Below, piece after piece: positions 12,313-23,585 of a stretch of 64,000 nt of DNA. Numbering within the stretch: the first letter of the stretch is position 1; every line of letters starts with the position of its first letter. Below the pieces are notes generated by a model. It made no database searches. It had not been told where the DNA came from and saw only the letters and a program-made list of their open reading frames with translations. The translations under genes were made by a program, and so were the position numbers. This DNA is from Chlamydomonas reinhardtii (lineage: Eukaryota; Chlorophyta; Chlorophyceae; Chlamydomonadales; Chlamydomonadaceae), in assembly GCF_000002595.2 (NCBI RefSeq), contig NW_025061534.1, positions 1 to 64,000 of the forward strand, in the 5' to 3' direction.

Positions 12313-12609
12313 GATGAGTCGGGTTCGGTGCGAGGCCGATTTGGAGAGCGCGCGCAAGAAGCCGCGGCAGGACGCGAATGATGTGCTGATCGTCCCGTTC
12401 GGGCCGATGTCTGTGGAGGCAGGCGAGGCGGCTGAAGCGCAGCGGTAGGTAACAGCGCCGGGAATCGGATAAGCCTGGCGGCTCAGCGCTCGGGCGCGCG
12501 ATGAAGCTGAGCAGTGGCTTTTTTGCGGGTGCTGACAGCAGGGATGTGGATGGGTGCATGGCAAAGGCGGAGCGGCAACGCTGGAAGGCGTTTAAGTGAT
12601 TGCGTGGGA

Positions 12610-15600
12610 ATGTGCTGCGCTCGCCACTGCAAATGCAGATCGGAGCGCGCCAAGGCCGACGCACTGCTGGGCGCCAACATGCTGCTGCCGCCGTATCAGG
12701 GCCGGCTGGTGGTCGGGAGCACGAGCGTGATCGCGCGCACGATGGCGCATCTGCGCGCGCGGTACGCCTTTGTTCCGATCCCGGGGCAGACCAAGCTTCG
12801 CAAGGTGTACGCGTGCGAGACTCCGGCCTGCAACGCTCGTATGGAGTGGGTTGCCAAGGATGCTACCGCCAAGGCCTGGCTCGTTTTGCATAGCCCGCAC
12901 AGCCATGCGGCAGCCGCGCCGACGCCTACGGCGACACCCGGCCAGCTGACAAGGTGTGTTTGATGAAGTGGGACCGCGTGTGTTGGTGTGCGCGTGTGCG
13001 TGCGGGGTTAGGGTGGGGGTAGGGGGAGGGGGGTAGGCGGAATCGGGGCCAGGCAAGCGGGTGAGGCGTATAGGAGCTCGCAGCGGGCGCGAGGTACATA
13101 GGACCGCACAGGGGTGCTTTGTGGGGCGCTGTTTTGAGCGGGCATTTGCGCACGTGTTGTGTATGTACAGGCAAGCGCTGCGCAACAAGAACTTCTGTAT
13201 CGCCAAGACTTGGGTGGAGACGTTCAAGCGTACACTGGTCGCCGCTGAGCTGAGGAGGTGCAGTAGGTGTGCGCGGCCCTGTTGTGTGCAGCCCAGCGGG
13301 ATTTCTCAGCACAGCAAGGGCAGGGCACCAGCGTACTGAGATCGGACAGGTGTGCTGCGCGTGTGGCATGACTCCCCCGGTGCGGGGGACTCAGGCGAAG
13401 CGCCGGCCGCTTGCGGCAGGCGTGGCTGCCGATGCTGTCGTCGGCAGCACCAGGCTCTGCGTCGCCCCCGTTGTGTGGGGCCCGTATCCTGGGTAGTGCA
13501 GCGTTGGCAGGGGGGTAGTTGCCCGGGAGTAGGTGCTTGTGGGAAGTGGAGGGAGGTGCATGCGCAAGATCTGTTGCAGCAGTGGCATGACTCCCCCGGT
13601 GCGGGGGACGTAGTCATTGTTTGCAGCGGCAGGCTCTGCGTTGCTCCCGTTGTGTGGGGCTCGCATCCTGGGGAGTGGGGTGTAGGCGTGGGGATGGGTG
13701 GGCGCCTTGCATGGGTGATTCACACTGACCATTGTGCCAGCAATTGTGTGTTCTGTGCATGGAGGCGCGAGGAGAGTGCTGCGTCAGTGGAAGCTGCGCA
13801 GGAGCTGCTTGTGCAAGGCGTGGCCAGCAGCATCGGGTGGGTTTGCTTGTATGTGTGGCTGTGGGCAGGGCAGGCAGGGACGGTGCATGCCAACTGCTGC
13901 AAGGCACTCTGCTGACGCTGTGCACATGTTTGGATACCCGCATGGTTGCAGGGAGGGGCAGTGGTGCAAGCTGCGCCCGGATCTGGACGCGCTCGGCGTG
14001 AAGCTCGACGCCAACGGCATCGTCACGCACCTCAAGTACGCCCTCGCGCCGCCCAAGCCGCCCAGCGCGCACCTCGTGGAGGTGATGCAGGCGGGTGCCA
14101 TCCGTGACATCCTGATGGGCATGGGCTGGGCCGCGCTGCCGGAGCAGCAGGTTCGGGTGTTCGACATTGACCTTGCCGCTGCGGATGCGCTCGCGCTGGA
14201 GGCCCTGCAAGGGTGGGCACGCATAGCGGGGGTGGCGCTGCAAGGCGAAGGCCAGAAGCTGGTGCGGCGCCAGCAGGGGCTTAGCACCGGCGGCGACAAA
14301 ACCTCGTGGTACCAGCAGTGGTTCGCGGAGTGCCCGTTCGGCCTGCTGGATGTCACCGGGCAGGACGTGCTGGTCTGTGCCGTGCGGCGCACAGCAGATG
14401 GTGGGCTGCAACGCGCGCCGCTCGTCTCTGTAGGGCAGGTGCATTTTGTTGCATGTTGTCGGTTGTATGGCGGTGTGCGTGTTCACCATGCTGCTGTCGC
14501 GCTTGCCTGCAGGTGTCGGGCGAGGCGAGGCGCGCTCTGCGCAACAAGGTGGCGCGCACGTGTCAAGAGGTCCACAATGGCGACGCCTGGGCTCACATCG
14601 ACAAGCACTACGACGGCAACTTCTGGATGGCGGGGCTGGCGTCGCCTGCTCGCGTGGGACACATCATCTGCAGGCAAGAGCACCACGGGGGTGTTGCATG
14701 CGGGCGGCAAGGGTGGCGCGGGCATGGAGGAGAGGCATGGATGTGCGGTGGGGCCGAGATTGCCTGATACGTTGCTGTGCAGGTACGTCAACCAGATCAT
14801 CTACGAGTGCGAGGCGGAGCATTATCCATTCGGCATCGAGGAGGCGCTGGAGGAGATGTGTACGGCGGTGTGGGAGGCGGCGGTGCAGGTTGCGCCGTAC
14901 CTGACGAAGTACAGGTGAGGGCGCCGCGTAGCCGCGGGCTGCATGCAAGGGCAGTACGTGCAGGATGGTTGTGTGGGGCGTCGCGTACCTAGCACTGATG
15001 TGTGGTGCTGCACGCTCTGGGTCTGCGCGCAGGGACGAGTTCTTGTCTGCCTGGGGGCGCCAGGCGATGTACGGCGACACGGCAACTAACCTCGTGAGCA
15101 TGACCAAGAACTGCGCGGTGTCGTTGCACTTCGACACAACGGACGGTGAGGCTGGTGCGCAGGGGTGGGTATCAGGGAAGCGGTGCCTGTGTACTTGTGT
15201 GTGTTTGCGGGGGGGGGGGGGGGCGGGCGGTGGATGGGTGAGTGGGTGTGCGTGCGAGCTTGCTTGTGTAGATCTGGGAGGGTGGGCGTACTGTGAGGCA
15301 AGGTGGTGGTGCTGGTCTGCTATCTGCGATCCGCGTGCTGCTAATGAGTGTGAATTTCTTCGCGTGGGAATTGACACGCAGGGCCGTACAGCATCATGCT
15401 GTGGCGCCACAACGGTGCCGGCAGCCTGGACGGCGGGCATTTCTTGATGCCTGGCGCCTCCATCAAGGTAAATGGCCAGGTGGTGCATCTGTGCGGGCGG
15501 GTGTGGTTTTGTGTGTGCCGGCGAGGTGCGCGTATAGTGAGCTCGCGGTGCGGACATGCAAGTCATACGGGCGCTGTTGTCTGCAGGTGCTGCCGACCGA

Positions 15601-15997
15601 CATGACGATCGTGGTGCTGGCCGCTGGCATGGTCACGCATGGGACGGCGCCCGTGCTGGAGTCCACTGGCGAAGCGCGGCGGTATGGCTACTCGCATTTC
15701 CTGCGCGTGCCGGCCATGGAGCGTGTGGCGCGGCTGATCAAGGCATCTGGCGGAAAGAAAAAGATGGAGGAGCTGCAGGTGCAGGGCATGAAGCGCGTGT
15801 TGGCTGCACGTACAGCGGCGGATCGGAAGGCGCGGCGGGATGAAATCCAGAAGCAGCGGGACGAGCTCCTGAAGAGCGCGCTGGACGGCGAGGCGCTGCC
15901 CGAGGGCGAGCATTTAGCGTTTGCTGTGCGAGGGTTGAAGTGGCACCGGGACATTGTGAAGTGCCTGGTATGGCAGGACTTCAAGGGCAAGTCCTGA
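12610..15997 (+). CDS. 2OG-Fe(II) dioxygenase of TET/JBP type with N-terminal zinc finger
   Basis: Eight coding blocks join in phase: to 12953, 13171-13257, 13952-14438, 14513-14673, 14783-14914, 15033-15145, 15382-15467 and 15587-15997 (TGA). One intron has a GC donor (14674, CAG|GCAAGA). The first block has a FLYWCH/WRKY-GCM-like pattern (CETPAC... HSPHSH). The C-terminal half shows the double-stranded beta-helix signature: LHFD (HxD iron ligands), GGHFLMP, then VTHGTAPV with the distal His and an Arg (EARRYGY) for 2-oxoglutarate. This order matches TET/JBP oxygenases, which oxidise 5-methylcytosine or thymine in DNA; Chlamydomonas CMD1 belongs to this family. The C-terminus is a charged helix (ARTAADRKARRDEIQKQRDE). 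The start is uncertain: ATG 12610 is in frame, and 12514 or an upstream exon are possible. A generic prolyl-hydroxylase-like enzyme is the main alternative. Confidence 0.6.
13355..13690. repeat. Intronic duplication in the dioxygenase gene
   Basis: The segment GTGGCATGACTCCCCCGGTG...GTGTGGGGCCCG...CATCCTGGG occurs twice (about 13362-13495 and 13585-13675), an imperfect tandem copy within the second intron. Confidence 0.6.
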
Positions 15998-16815
15998 GAC
16001 CTGTAGCAGGAGGAGCGGGTGGGTAGTAGTAGCGAACGCTGGTAGTAGCGAACGTTGCTGCGGAGTTGGTGTGTTGCAGTGGGAGTTGGGCCATGCACGT
16101 GAGACAGCGAGTGGCCGTACAGGTGTTCGCATTTGCATGTTAAAAGGACTGTGCCATTTGCGCCAAGCAAGTGCATGGAGTGGGTGGGTGATGAACTGGA
16201 TTGGGGGGTAGAGCTGTGGGCAGGGGCATGCGTTGGGGAACCGGTTTTTCTGTGAGGGCGTGTGGGTGCGCTAAGGGCAATGTAACAAGACAGCGTGGCT
16301 GTAGTCAGGTAGCAGTGTAGGGTTGCGGTTGGGGCCGGGCTGCAGCGGAAATAGAAGTAGGGGTAGCTGCTTGTTGTGGTGAAGATGCGCGGGGTGTCGT
16401 GCTGGCGAAAGCTTGCAAAGGTAGTGGGGTGCTGCATTGAGGCGCATGAGGCGCAGTGCATGAGGTGCTGGAATGGACAGGAGGCAGCGAGTGCAGCGAG
16501 TGCAATGGCGTGAGATGAGCGGTTGTATACAATGAAGGTGTGCAGAAGTCGCAACGTTGGCAACGTGCAACATCAATGTGTTTGTCGTGGTACCATAAGC
16601 AGAACGGCGCCAGACTGTGAGCACTGAGACTAGGAAATGTCAAGCAGCCGCGCAGAAGATACATCTACGCAACAGCCACAGCTTCTCGATAGCGCATTTG
16701 CGCGCACTACCAAGCAGTTCACAAACGCCTCCGTGCACACATGCTGCGCATGAAAGCGAGGAATGCAGGTTGGTTCTAAGCAGGGGTGGAGGCGTAATCA
16801 GTCGTGGAGGAGTAA
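15998..16815. other. Convergent intergenic region, nothing coding
   Basis: Lies between the tail-to-tail dioxygenase and secreted-protein genes. A short repeat (GGTAGTAGCGAACG, twice near 16035) is visible; open frames here lack support. Confidence 0.5.
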
Positions 16816-16821
16816 TCGGCA

Positions 16822-18952
16822 TTACGGCAGCTGCGCCTGCACGGTGGCGCCCGCGATAGTCCAACGGCCGATCCGGGCGTGCTGCGGCTCGTAGCCAGCG
16901 GACTGCGCGGCCCAAGCGAGTACGGCGTCCAGCTGCGCTCCGTAGATGACGCGCGCCACATCAGGCGGCATGGTCACCTTCAAGGTGCGGGGAGATGCGA
17001 GAGGCACGCATGGTCAGGTGGAGTGCACGCAGGAGATGCGAGAGGCACGCATGGTCAGGTGGAGTGGCGGGTGGTGGATGGCATGAGCGGAGTCCAGGGA
17101 ACGCACCAGGGTGCCATCGTATGCAGCCAGCGCGGCCGACAGCAGGTAGCCGATGAGGTTGTTGTTGCTGCAGGCAGGCAGTTTTGGATAAAGCGCAGTG
17201 TGGTGAGCAAACTGGTTGGGTGTTGCGGGGCCGAGGTTGGCAGGTACGTAGCCCAACCCATATAGGAAGACGGCTTGCGCACTTACTCGAGCACGACTGG
17301 CATGAAGGCACCATACACCGGCGCGTGGCTGGTGAAGGCGGCCTGGTCGATGTTGGAGTTGAGCGTGAGCATGTTTTGGTCATGCACCAGGAGCTCGACT
17401 AGGATGTGGATCAGGAGCGGAGTGTCGGGCGTGACGCCCATGATGCCGGTCTCCATTGTCGCGGTTATCTCCTCGCCGCGGTTTTGCGCGGCCATCAGGA
17501 ACAGAGCACGGCGGCCAGCGGTGGGCTCGCGCAGCTTGTTCAGGATGGCGCGGCGCGAAGTGGGTGTGCGGAGCGAGAGGACGATCTGAGGCACGGACGA
17601 GTGGGGAGGGGCCAGTGGAGAAGCGGGGTGGCAGTGGTATGTATGGACACCGTGCAAAGCGAGGGAGGCTGGGGAGTGCAGATACAATGGTATGGAGGTG
17701 GAGTACGACTAAGAGGTTGTTGTGGAGCAGAGCTGCGTAGGCTCACCTGGACCGTGACAGAGGGGCGGCGCACCAGGGCGTTGAGGAGGCCTGCGTAGAA
17801 GATTGGGACGTCCTCGAGCTGTAAGTCACCATCGTCATCTCCTGCTGGCGGCTGCAGCATAGCGCCAGCGATGGTGGCGGGCGCAGCGTCAGCAGCAGCG
17901 GCGGCACCAGCAGTGGCACCGGCGGCACCAGCATCCTCAGCAATGGCAGGCAGCGCAGGGTCAGCGGCGGCAGCAGGAAGACGGGGAGGGATGACGATGA
18001 GGTTCTCGTTGAACACGGCATGGAGGGGTGTCAGGAAGTTGATGGGCACACGAAGCGAGGGCACCTGCAGAGGCGTACGTGGAAGGCGCGGAAATGGATA
18101 CTTGTCAATAGACGCTGAGGACCCTAAGTACCGTATGCAGGCGGAGTGCATGACACAAGCAGTGGCAGGTGCAAGGTAGGTGCTGTGGTACTTGGTGCCC
18201 ACCAATAGCCTGCGGGCAGCGTTTACCGTGTTGGGAGGTGCAGTCAGCACCACCACCGAACGAGGTGAGGTTGCCAGATTCGCGCCGACTGCGGGGTTGA
18301 ATTGTTGATTCACTCCACCATGGAGGTTCGTAATCGTGATGTGGTGAGGCACGTGGTAGCGGCGCGAGTTGTCTGCTGTGGGCAAGGCAGGTAGCCGGCA
18401 GTGAGGTGGCTAAGTTGGTATGGGATAATGAATTGGGCAGGAGGGAGGGCTGGATAAGAGATACGTGCATGGTAGGCGTGCCAGCTCTGCAGGACGATAA
18501 GCACTAAAGGCCCTGGAGGTGCAGCTGCGGGCCCGAGCACTTACCCATGACGACGCTGATGACGTTGAGCACAACGTTGCACCTGTCGCTCACAGCGCGG
18601 ATGGTGCCGTCATCACCTAAGATATGGACTCGGTCAGACTGGACGCCCACGGCGTGAATTGCAGGGTGCGCGGCGTTGGCGGCGCCGGCCAGCACGGTGA
18701 CCACCCATCCTGAAAGGCTGTGCTCGCCCGCAGTGCTGGGCAGGTGGGCGTGGGTGACACGGGTAGAGCGCTGAGATGTGGACTGCATGCGCTTCTCGAG
18801 CGCAGCTGCAAGCGACATCCCGGTGGGCTTGCTGGGTGGCGTGCTGGAGGTAGGGGCCACAGGCGTGGCCGAGCCTGTATGCAGGGATGAACGCAGCAGA
18901 AGTCAGAATGGATACCGGCAAGAAGAGGTGCTGCAGCGCGGCTGTCAGAGCA

Positions 18953-18984
<32 letters not shown>

Positions 18985-20185
18985 ACACACACACACACAA
19001 GGAAAGCACGCGGCTGTGTGATGTCTTGCTCCTGGCAGCTATAGGAACGACTCACCGCCAGGCTTGCCGCGTCCCGTCATGGTGATGATGTTGGTGTACG
19101 CAGCGTACGTGGGCTTGACGAGCGCGGTGCTGTGGAGGTGGGCGTGAAGCATGGGCAGGGACGCGCAGGGAGGCTAGGTTGGTTGGCGTGCGAGAGGAGC
19201 ATAGGCGTAGCAGCAGCGAGGGCACAGTAGGATAACCGGAGGTGCAAGACAAGCGCGGAAACACGGACGCGTGGGCTTGATGGGCGGGCGTGTTGAGGTC
19301 AGGGCAACTCGCCTGTCATTGATGCTGGTGGGGACGGTGGCGTTGATGCAGTCCGGTGAAGTGCACCTGCGTGCAGGCGCGGCGACATCGTGGACAGAAT
19401 CCAAGGGCCAGCGCTGAAAGCGTGGGGGGTATGACAGGGGCAGCGAGCTGGCGCAGTGTGCATACCTGTTCGTGGAAATGGTGTAGTAGGCGGGAGTGGG
19501 TGCCAGCGCGGACCTTGCACGGAGGAAGGGAAGGGTGGAGTATTTAGTGCTAACACGAGCTGGGGGTGGCAGCGTGGTAGCGCATGAGAGGTTGGCATGC
19601 TTGATGCGGTTGCGTGTGGAGCTAACACGCACAACTGCACACTGGCTCACCACGTGTGGGCGGTGAAGCTGGGGTGGGTGGATGCAGTGGCCGCCCAGCT
19701 GCGTCGGAGTGGAGTGGGTGTGGGTGCGCAGGTGAATGCATGAGGGGAAGCGCGGTAAGGACAGCGACATCTGTGACGTACGGGCTGGGCATGTTGGTGG
19801 CCACTGGGGAACTTACATGCCGTGAACGGGGGTGGGCGTGGGCGCCGATGCGCCCGGGGTGCTGTTGGGGTGCGGAGCGTGATAAGTGAGAGGTGAACAG
19901 GCAGCAGCGTTGTGCTCAAGTCGTGTACAGGGGTGCTCGCGTATTGCCGGCGGGACGACCTGAGACCATGAAGCTGTGCGTACCTGGTAGCAGGATGGGC
20001 GTAGGGGACCAGCGCAGCGGGCGGGCAGGACCTGCAAGCGGCAACGGAGGAAACGTAAGCACCGTCATGCTGCAAACAGCGGCGGGTTGCGCGACAGCGG
20101 CGGTAGGCGCTTACCCGTCAGCGTGGGCGTTGCGCGTGCTCACGAGAGTGGCAAGCGCCGCTAGCAGCAGCAGGAACAGCTGCAT
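16822..20185 (-). CDS. Predicted secreted protein of unknown family, many exons
   Basis: The first exon (20185-20115) encodes a signal peptide (MQLFLLLLAALATLVSTRNAHA) followed by a GTAAGC donor. Well-supported later blocks are about 19400-19314, 19138-19052, 18870-18544, 18385-18200, 18064-17747, 17585-17287, 17167-17107 and 16977-16822 (TAA). Splice sites GTGAGC, GTAAGT and GTGCGT with CAG or AAG acceptors keep phase where I checked. One donor reads CAG|GCGAGT, a second GC-AG intron in the cluster. Peptides such as VVVLTAPPNTVNAARR, TMETGIMGVTPDTPLLI and DNNNLIGYLLSAALAAY look like folded protein, with one Ala-rich linker (about 17870-17970). No transmembrane tail is seen. I do not recognise the family. 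It shares a divergent 575-bp spacer with the Helitron-side gene. Confidence 0.5.
16985..17063. repeat. 37-bp tandem duplication in an intron
   Basis: GAGATGCGAGAGGCACGCAT...GGTGGAGTG is present twice in direct orientation inside the last intron of the secreted-protein gene. Confidence 0.75.
18952..18999. repeat. (CA)n microsatellite
   Basis: About 23 CA units with one TA interruption, inside an intron of the secreted-protein gene. Confidence 0.95.
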
Positions 20186-20761
20186 GTTTGCAGGCGCCGC
20201 GGGCGTGGGTGTGCGGAGCAGTACCGGAAGTGGGGGTGTTGGAGTGCAGGTCGCGTGAGAATGGGCTGCACGAGCGCGTGCTGGGCGCGGAAAAGATGTA
20301 TGCCTAAGCGTTGCAGCGGCGCCAGTGTGCAAGCGCGCGAATGGGAGCGGCCGAAAGCGCCGAGACAAGGTTCAGGTCCTTGTTGCGCATTGGACGGTGG
20401 CTTCGCCATGCACGTGCAGGGCAGGAAGGGGCGCTGGCGAGCAGGTATTCCACGTAGCAAGTTGTGCAATGAAACTGTAAATAGCCATGGAAGCGGACAT
20501 GCGGGATAAGATGGGCCTCGCGTGTGTAGCTTGAATTTGGCCAGGCTATTATGCGCTCATGCATATTCACGTATGCATGTAGGGTGGACAGCATAAGGCA
20601 CTAGAACGAGCCGCACGGCACGGTGGATCGCGGATTTGCGTTCGACCCATCGGGCGCGTCACCCCGCGGGAAATGCGAGCCGCTCGTCGATGTAGGAAAT
20701 ATATACGTGGACTATGGGAGTGCTAGGGCACACGCACGGTAGCATAGCGTGAAGCTTAGCA
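20186..20761. promoter_or_regulatory. Divergent intergenic spacer, putative promoters
   Basis: Separates the secreted-protein gene (-) from the membrane/Helitron-side gene (+). An AAATATATACG box at about 20697, 65 bases before the ATG at 20762, is TATA-like. Otherwise no motif stands out. Confidence 0.3.
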
Positions 20762-21690
20762 ATGTCGCTTCGAGGCAACTACGAGGAACTGCGACGTGCA
20801 GCGCGCTTGGAGGCAAGCAAGCGTGCGCAATCATGGCGATGGTAAGCATGGCATGCCATGGAGCGGAGGTTTGGGGCGCCGAGCAGAATTGTGCTTTCAA
20901 TTTATCCGGGTGTGGCTGTTGCGCAGGGCGCGGCCTGTCAGGCTGCGCGATGCTGTCGTCATCGTCGCGCTTAGCGTACTCATGGCAGCGGCAGCCGCGG
21001 CGGCTGTGCTGTTGGCGAGCGGCTGGATGGGCGCCGGGCAGGCTCAGTGGCGTGCTTTGCGCTTGGACGGTCTGCCGGTCTCCGGCGGCGAAGCGAGTGG
21101 AGAGCTTCGGTGGTCTCATGGCCTCCGAGGGTGGCGCCATTTCTTCGCGGTGGAGCGGTGTGGTCATTTGGCATACATGACTTGGCAGCATGGTGAGCGC
21201 AGGGTGGGGGTGGGTGGGCGCCAGGTGTGTTGTTGCGGTGGAGTAGCATCGTCGGCGGCATGGGTAGTTGGGTGCGCAAAGCGGATGAGACAGTTACGCG
21301 CGGGGCGCCAGTAGTGGCGTTTACAGGGAGCTGTGGTTGCCAGAGGGAGTGATGCGGATGCATGCCAACTGCGTGTACATGCAGGTGCGCGGAAGGACAC
21401 CCGGCAGGAGCGAGGGGCATTTGGAGCGCAGGCGCTGCTGGTGCTGCAGGCGGCCCCTCTGCTGCTGCTGGGGAGCTTGTGCGCGTTGTTAGGCTGTGCG
21501 GCAGCACGCGTGGCAACGGTGCTGCTGCTGCTGCTGCGCACGGCAGCAACGCGCAGCGGAGTGAGCAGCGCAGCTGCTTGGGCATGGGCGGGATGGGGTT
21601 TGATGACGGCGGGGCATTGGCAGCCGCTGTGGCGGGCGCTGGCGTCGCTGTGGCAGCAGTGGAGGCGCTGGCATATGCTTGCAGGACGGG
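20762..21690 (+). CDS. Membrane-anchored N-terminal exons, start of or next to the Helitron gene
   Basis: ATG 20762 opens a 77-base exon (MSLRGNYEELRRAARLEASK) ending TG|GTAAGC at 20838. The second exon (20929-21191) encodes a hydrophobic helix (RLRDAVVIVALSVLMAAAAA) and ends G|GTGAGC. The third starts at 21384 after TGCAG and reads ARKDTRQERGAFGAQALLVL with a second hydrophobic stretch (LLLLGSLCALLGC) and a third Leu-rich run. All three join in phase. Where it meets the next block is unclear: a short intron ending TGCAG at about 21683 would pass it into the ubiquitin-like region. It may therefore be the N-terminus of the Helitron polyprotein or a separate small membrane protein. Function unknown. 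Confidence 0.45.
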
Positions 21691-23399
21691 ACAGTGGTGG
21701 GCGCATTTCCATTCGCGTGTACAGCCAGCGCGTGTGGTGGGCGGCAAGACGGGCATTGTCAGCGTGCTGCCATGCGACCCAGCGGCTGTGCTGCTGCTAT
21801 TGACTGCGGCAAACGAAGGCGTGCCGCCGGTTCTCCTGCGACTGCTGTGGCGTAGCCGGCGCGTGCGCTTGCATCGCAGCTTCGCGGCGCAGGGCATTTT
21901 GCCAGGCAGCACAGTGTTTGTGACCAGCGTGCTGTATGGCGGCGTCGGGTTCACAGAGGCGGAAGTGCGGCGCGTGTGCGACGCTGTGGAGAAGCTCGCG
22001 CGCAGGGACGCGGGTGCATGCGCGCGCATGGAAGCTGGGCAGTGGGAGCCGCTTGTGCAAGTGCTTGCGCATCAGAGTACTGCCTCGCCAGCAGTAGTGG
22101 AGGCCGTACTCCGCGAGCGTGCGGCGACAATTCGAGCGGCGGTGGCGGTGGCAGGTATTACGCATCGCATGTTCGCTGCACGCACTGCAAAGCAGCAGGC
22201 TGCGCGAGCAGCGGCGGCCGGGTCGGTAGCAGGCAGCGTACAGGCGAGTGCGGGTGGAGCGCCAGGCACCTCAGCTGTAGGAGCGTCGCCTGCTGCCGGG
22301 ACCGGGCCTGGGTCAGCAGGTGCAGCGGTGAGCCGCTATTCGGGCGCAGCTGGGGCGCCTTCAGCAGCCCAGCACAAAGTGACAGCAGCGCCGGGGGCTA
22401 GGCTGGCCGGCGTACCGCAGCAGCCGCGCACGGTCCGGCAGCGCGCGCAGGCGGAGGCGTTCAAGTCGATGATGGGGCAAGGGCTGGATGAGGGTAGCCG
22501 TGCTCATGCTGCTGCACAGACTTGCACGTTCACCAGGCCCGAGCAGCCTGCGCCACCGGTACCAGCGGCACGGGAGGGGCAGCCGCAGGGGCGTTATGTC
22601 ACAGATGTCATTGCTGGCATCGTGGGCGTGCTGCGGCAGCACCGGGATCTAGCCAGCATCTTGCACCGCAAAGAGATGAACATGCTGCTGCCGGGTGAGT
22701 TGAAGCAGCTTGCCGAGGCGCTGCAGCAGCAGCTGCCGGAGAAGCTGCGCAGCAGCTCAGTGCATGGGATGGAGACGTGGCTGCATCACCACGCGGACGA
22801 GATCGAGCTCGCGCTAGCAGGCGTGCCAAACCCCGATGCGGTGGCAGCAGCTGCCGGTGTGGGCGGAGCAGCCATGCCGTGGGAGGTGCAGCTTGGCTTG
22901 CAGCGTGTTGCGGAGATGATGGGGCTGGCCTCCGACGCGGAGAAGCAGCCGGCAGCAGAGGCGTGGCAGGAGCGGCAATGGCACACGCTAACAGATTGCA
23001 TCAGTGCTACGCGCGCTGCAGCCAGGGTCGCAGGAGACACCGCCGGGGCTGCAGGAGCGGCCGTCGGCACAGGCGGCGCGCAGACCGCCGCTGGTGGCGT
23101 GCCTGACATCGCAACGTCACGCTTGTGTGACGATGCCGCTGCAGCACAGGCGATGCGCCAGCAGATGGCCGCGGAGTTGCCGACGCAGCCGTGTTGCGTA
23201 TGCGGTCGCCGCCGGCGTCAGCGCGATGTTCATTGGCATCGTGTCTCGGGATTGCGGGAGTGGCTCGACGAGCAGCTTAGCGTGATGCTGCCGGGCACAG
23301 CAGAGGCGCCGCGGGATGGCAACACGCTGTGGGCTCCGCCGACATCGGCCGAAGCTGTAGCGTTGCTGGCGGGTTCCACGGGCGCTGCGTCAATGACAG
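21684..23399 (+). CDS. Helitron copy 1, N-terminal exon: ubiquitin-like fold and Cys motif
   Basis: Open frame of about 570 codons, ending in phase 1 at the donor CAG|GTGAGT. Near its start, VSVLPCDPAAVLLLL... RSRRVRLHRSF...GILPGSTVFVTSVLYGGV follows the strand-helix-strand pattern of ubiquitin-like beta-grasp folds, including a Gly-Gly near the end. A long Ala/Pro-rich linker follows. Near the end, PCCVCGRRRRQRDVHWHRV precedes the next exon. The exon joins in phase to the DUF6570-like exon at 23586, which ties it to the Helitron protein. The ubiquitin-like call is by pattern only. Confidence 0.5.
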
Positions 23400-23585
23400 G
23401 TGAGTGCGGAGGCGATTAGGGCAGGGGCCCACTCGGACGCACTGCAGTGATGGTGGGAATGGGAATACAAGCAGGAACGCACCGGCGCGTGGTGGCTAGC
23501 AGGTGCCTGGCGTTGTGCACGTGTACCGTGACGAGCACCAAATCACGCTGACGTGCATGTAATTGATGCTTTGCCCGGCGTACAG

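Noticed and set aside
21333-21803. The membrane frame continuing unspliced to its stop near 21801
   Set aside because: The last 40 codons lose hydrophobic character while another frame becomes clearly coding, so a splice or gene boundary is more likely; not settled.
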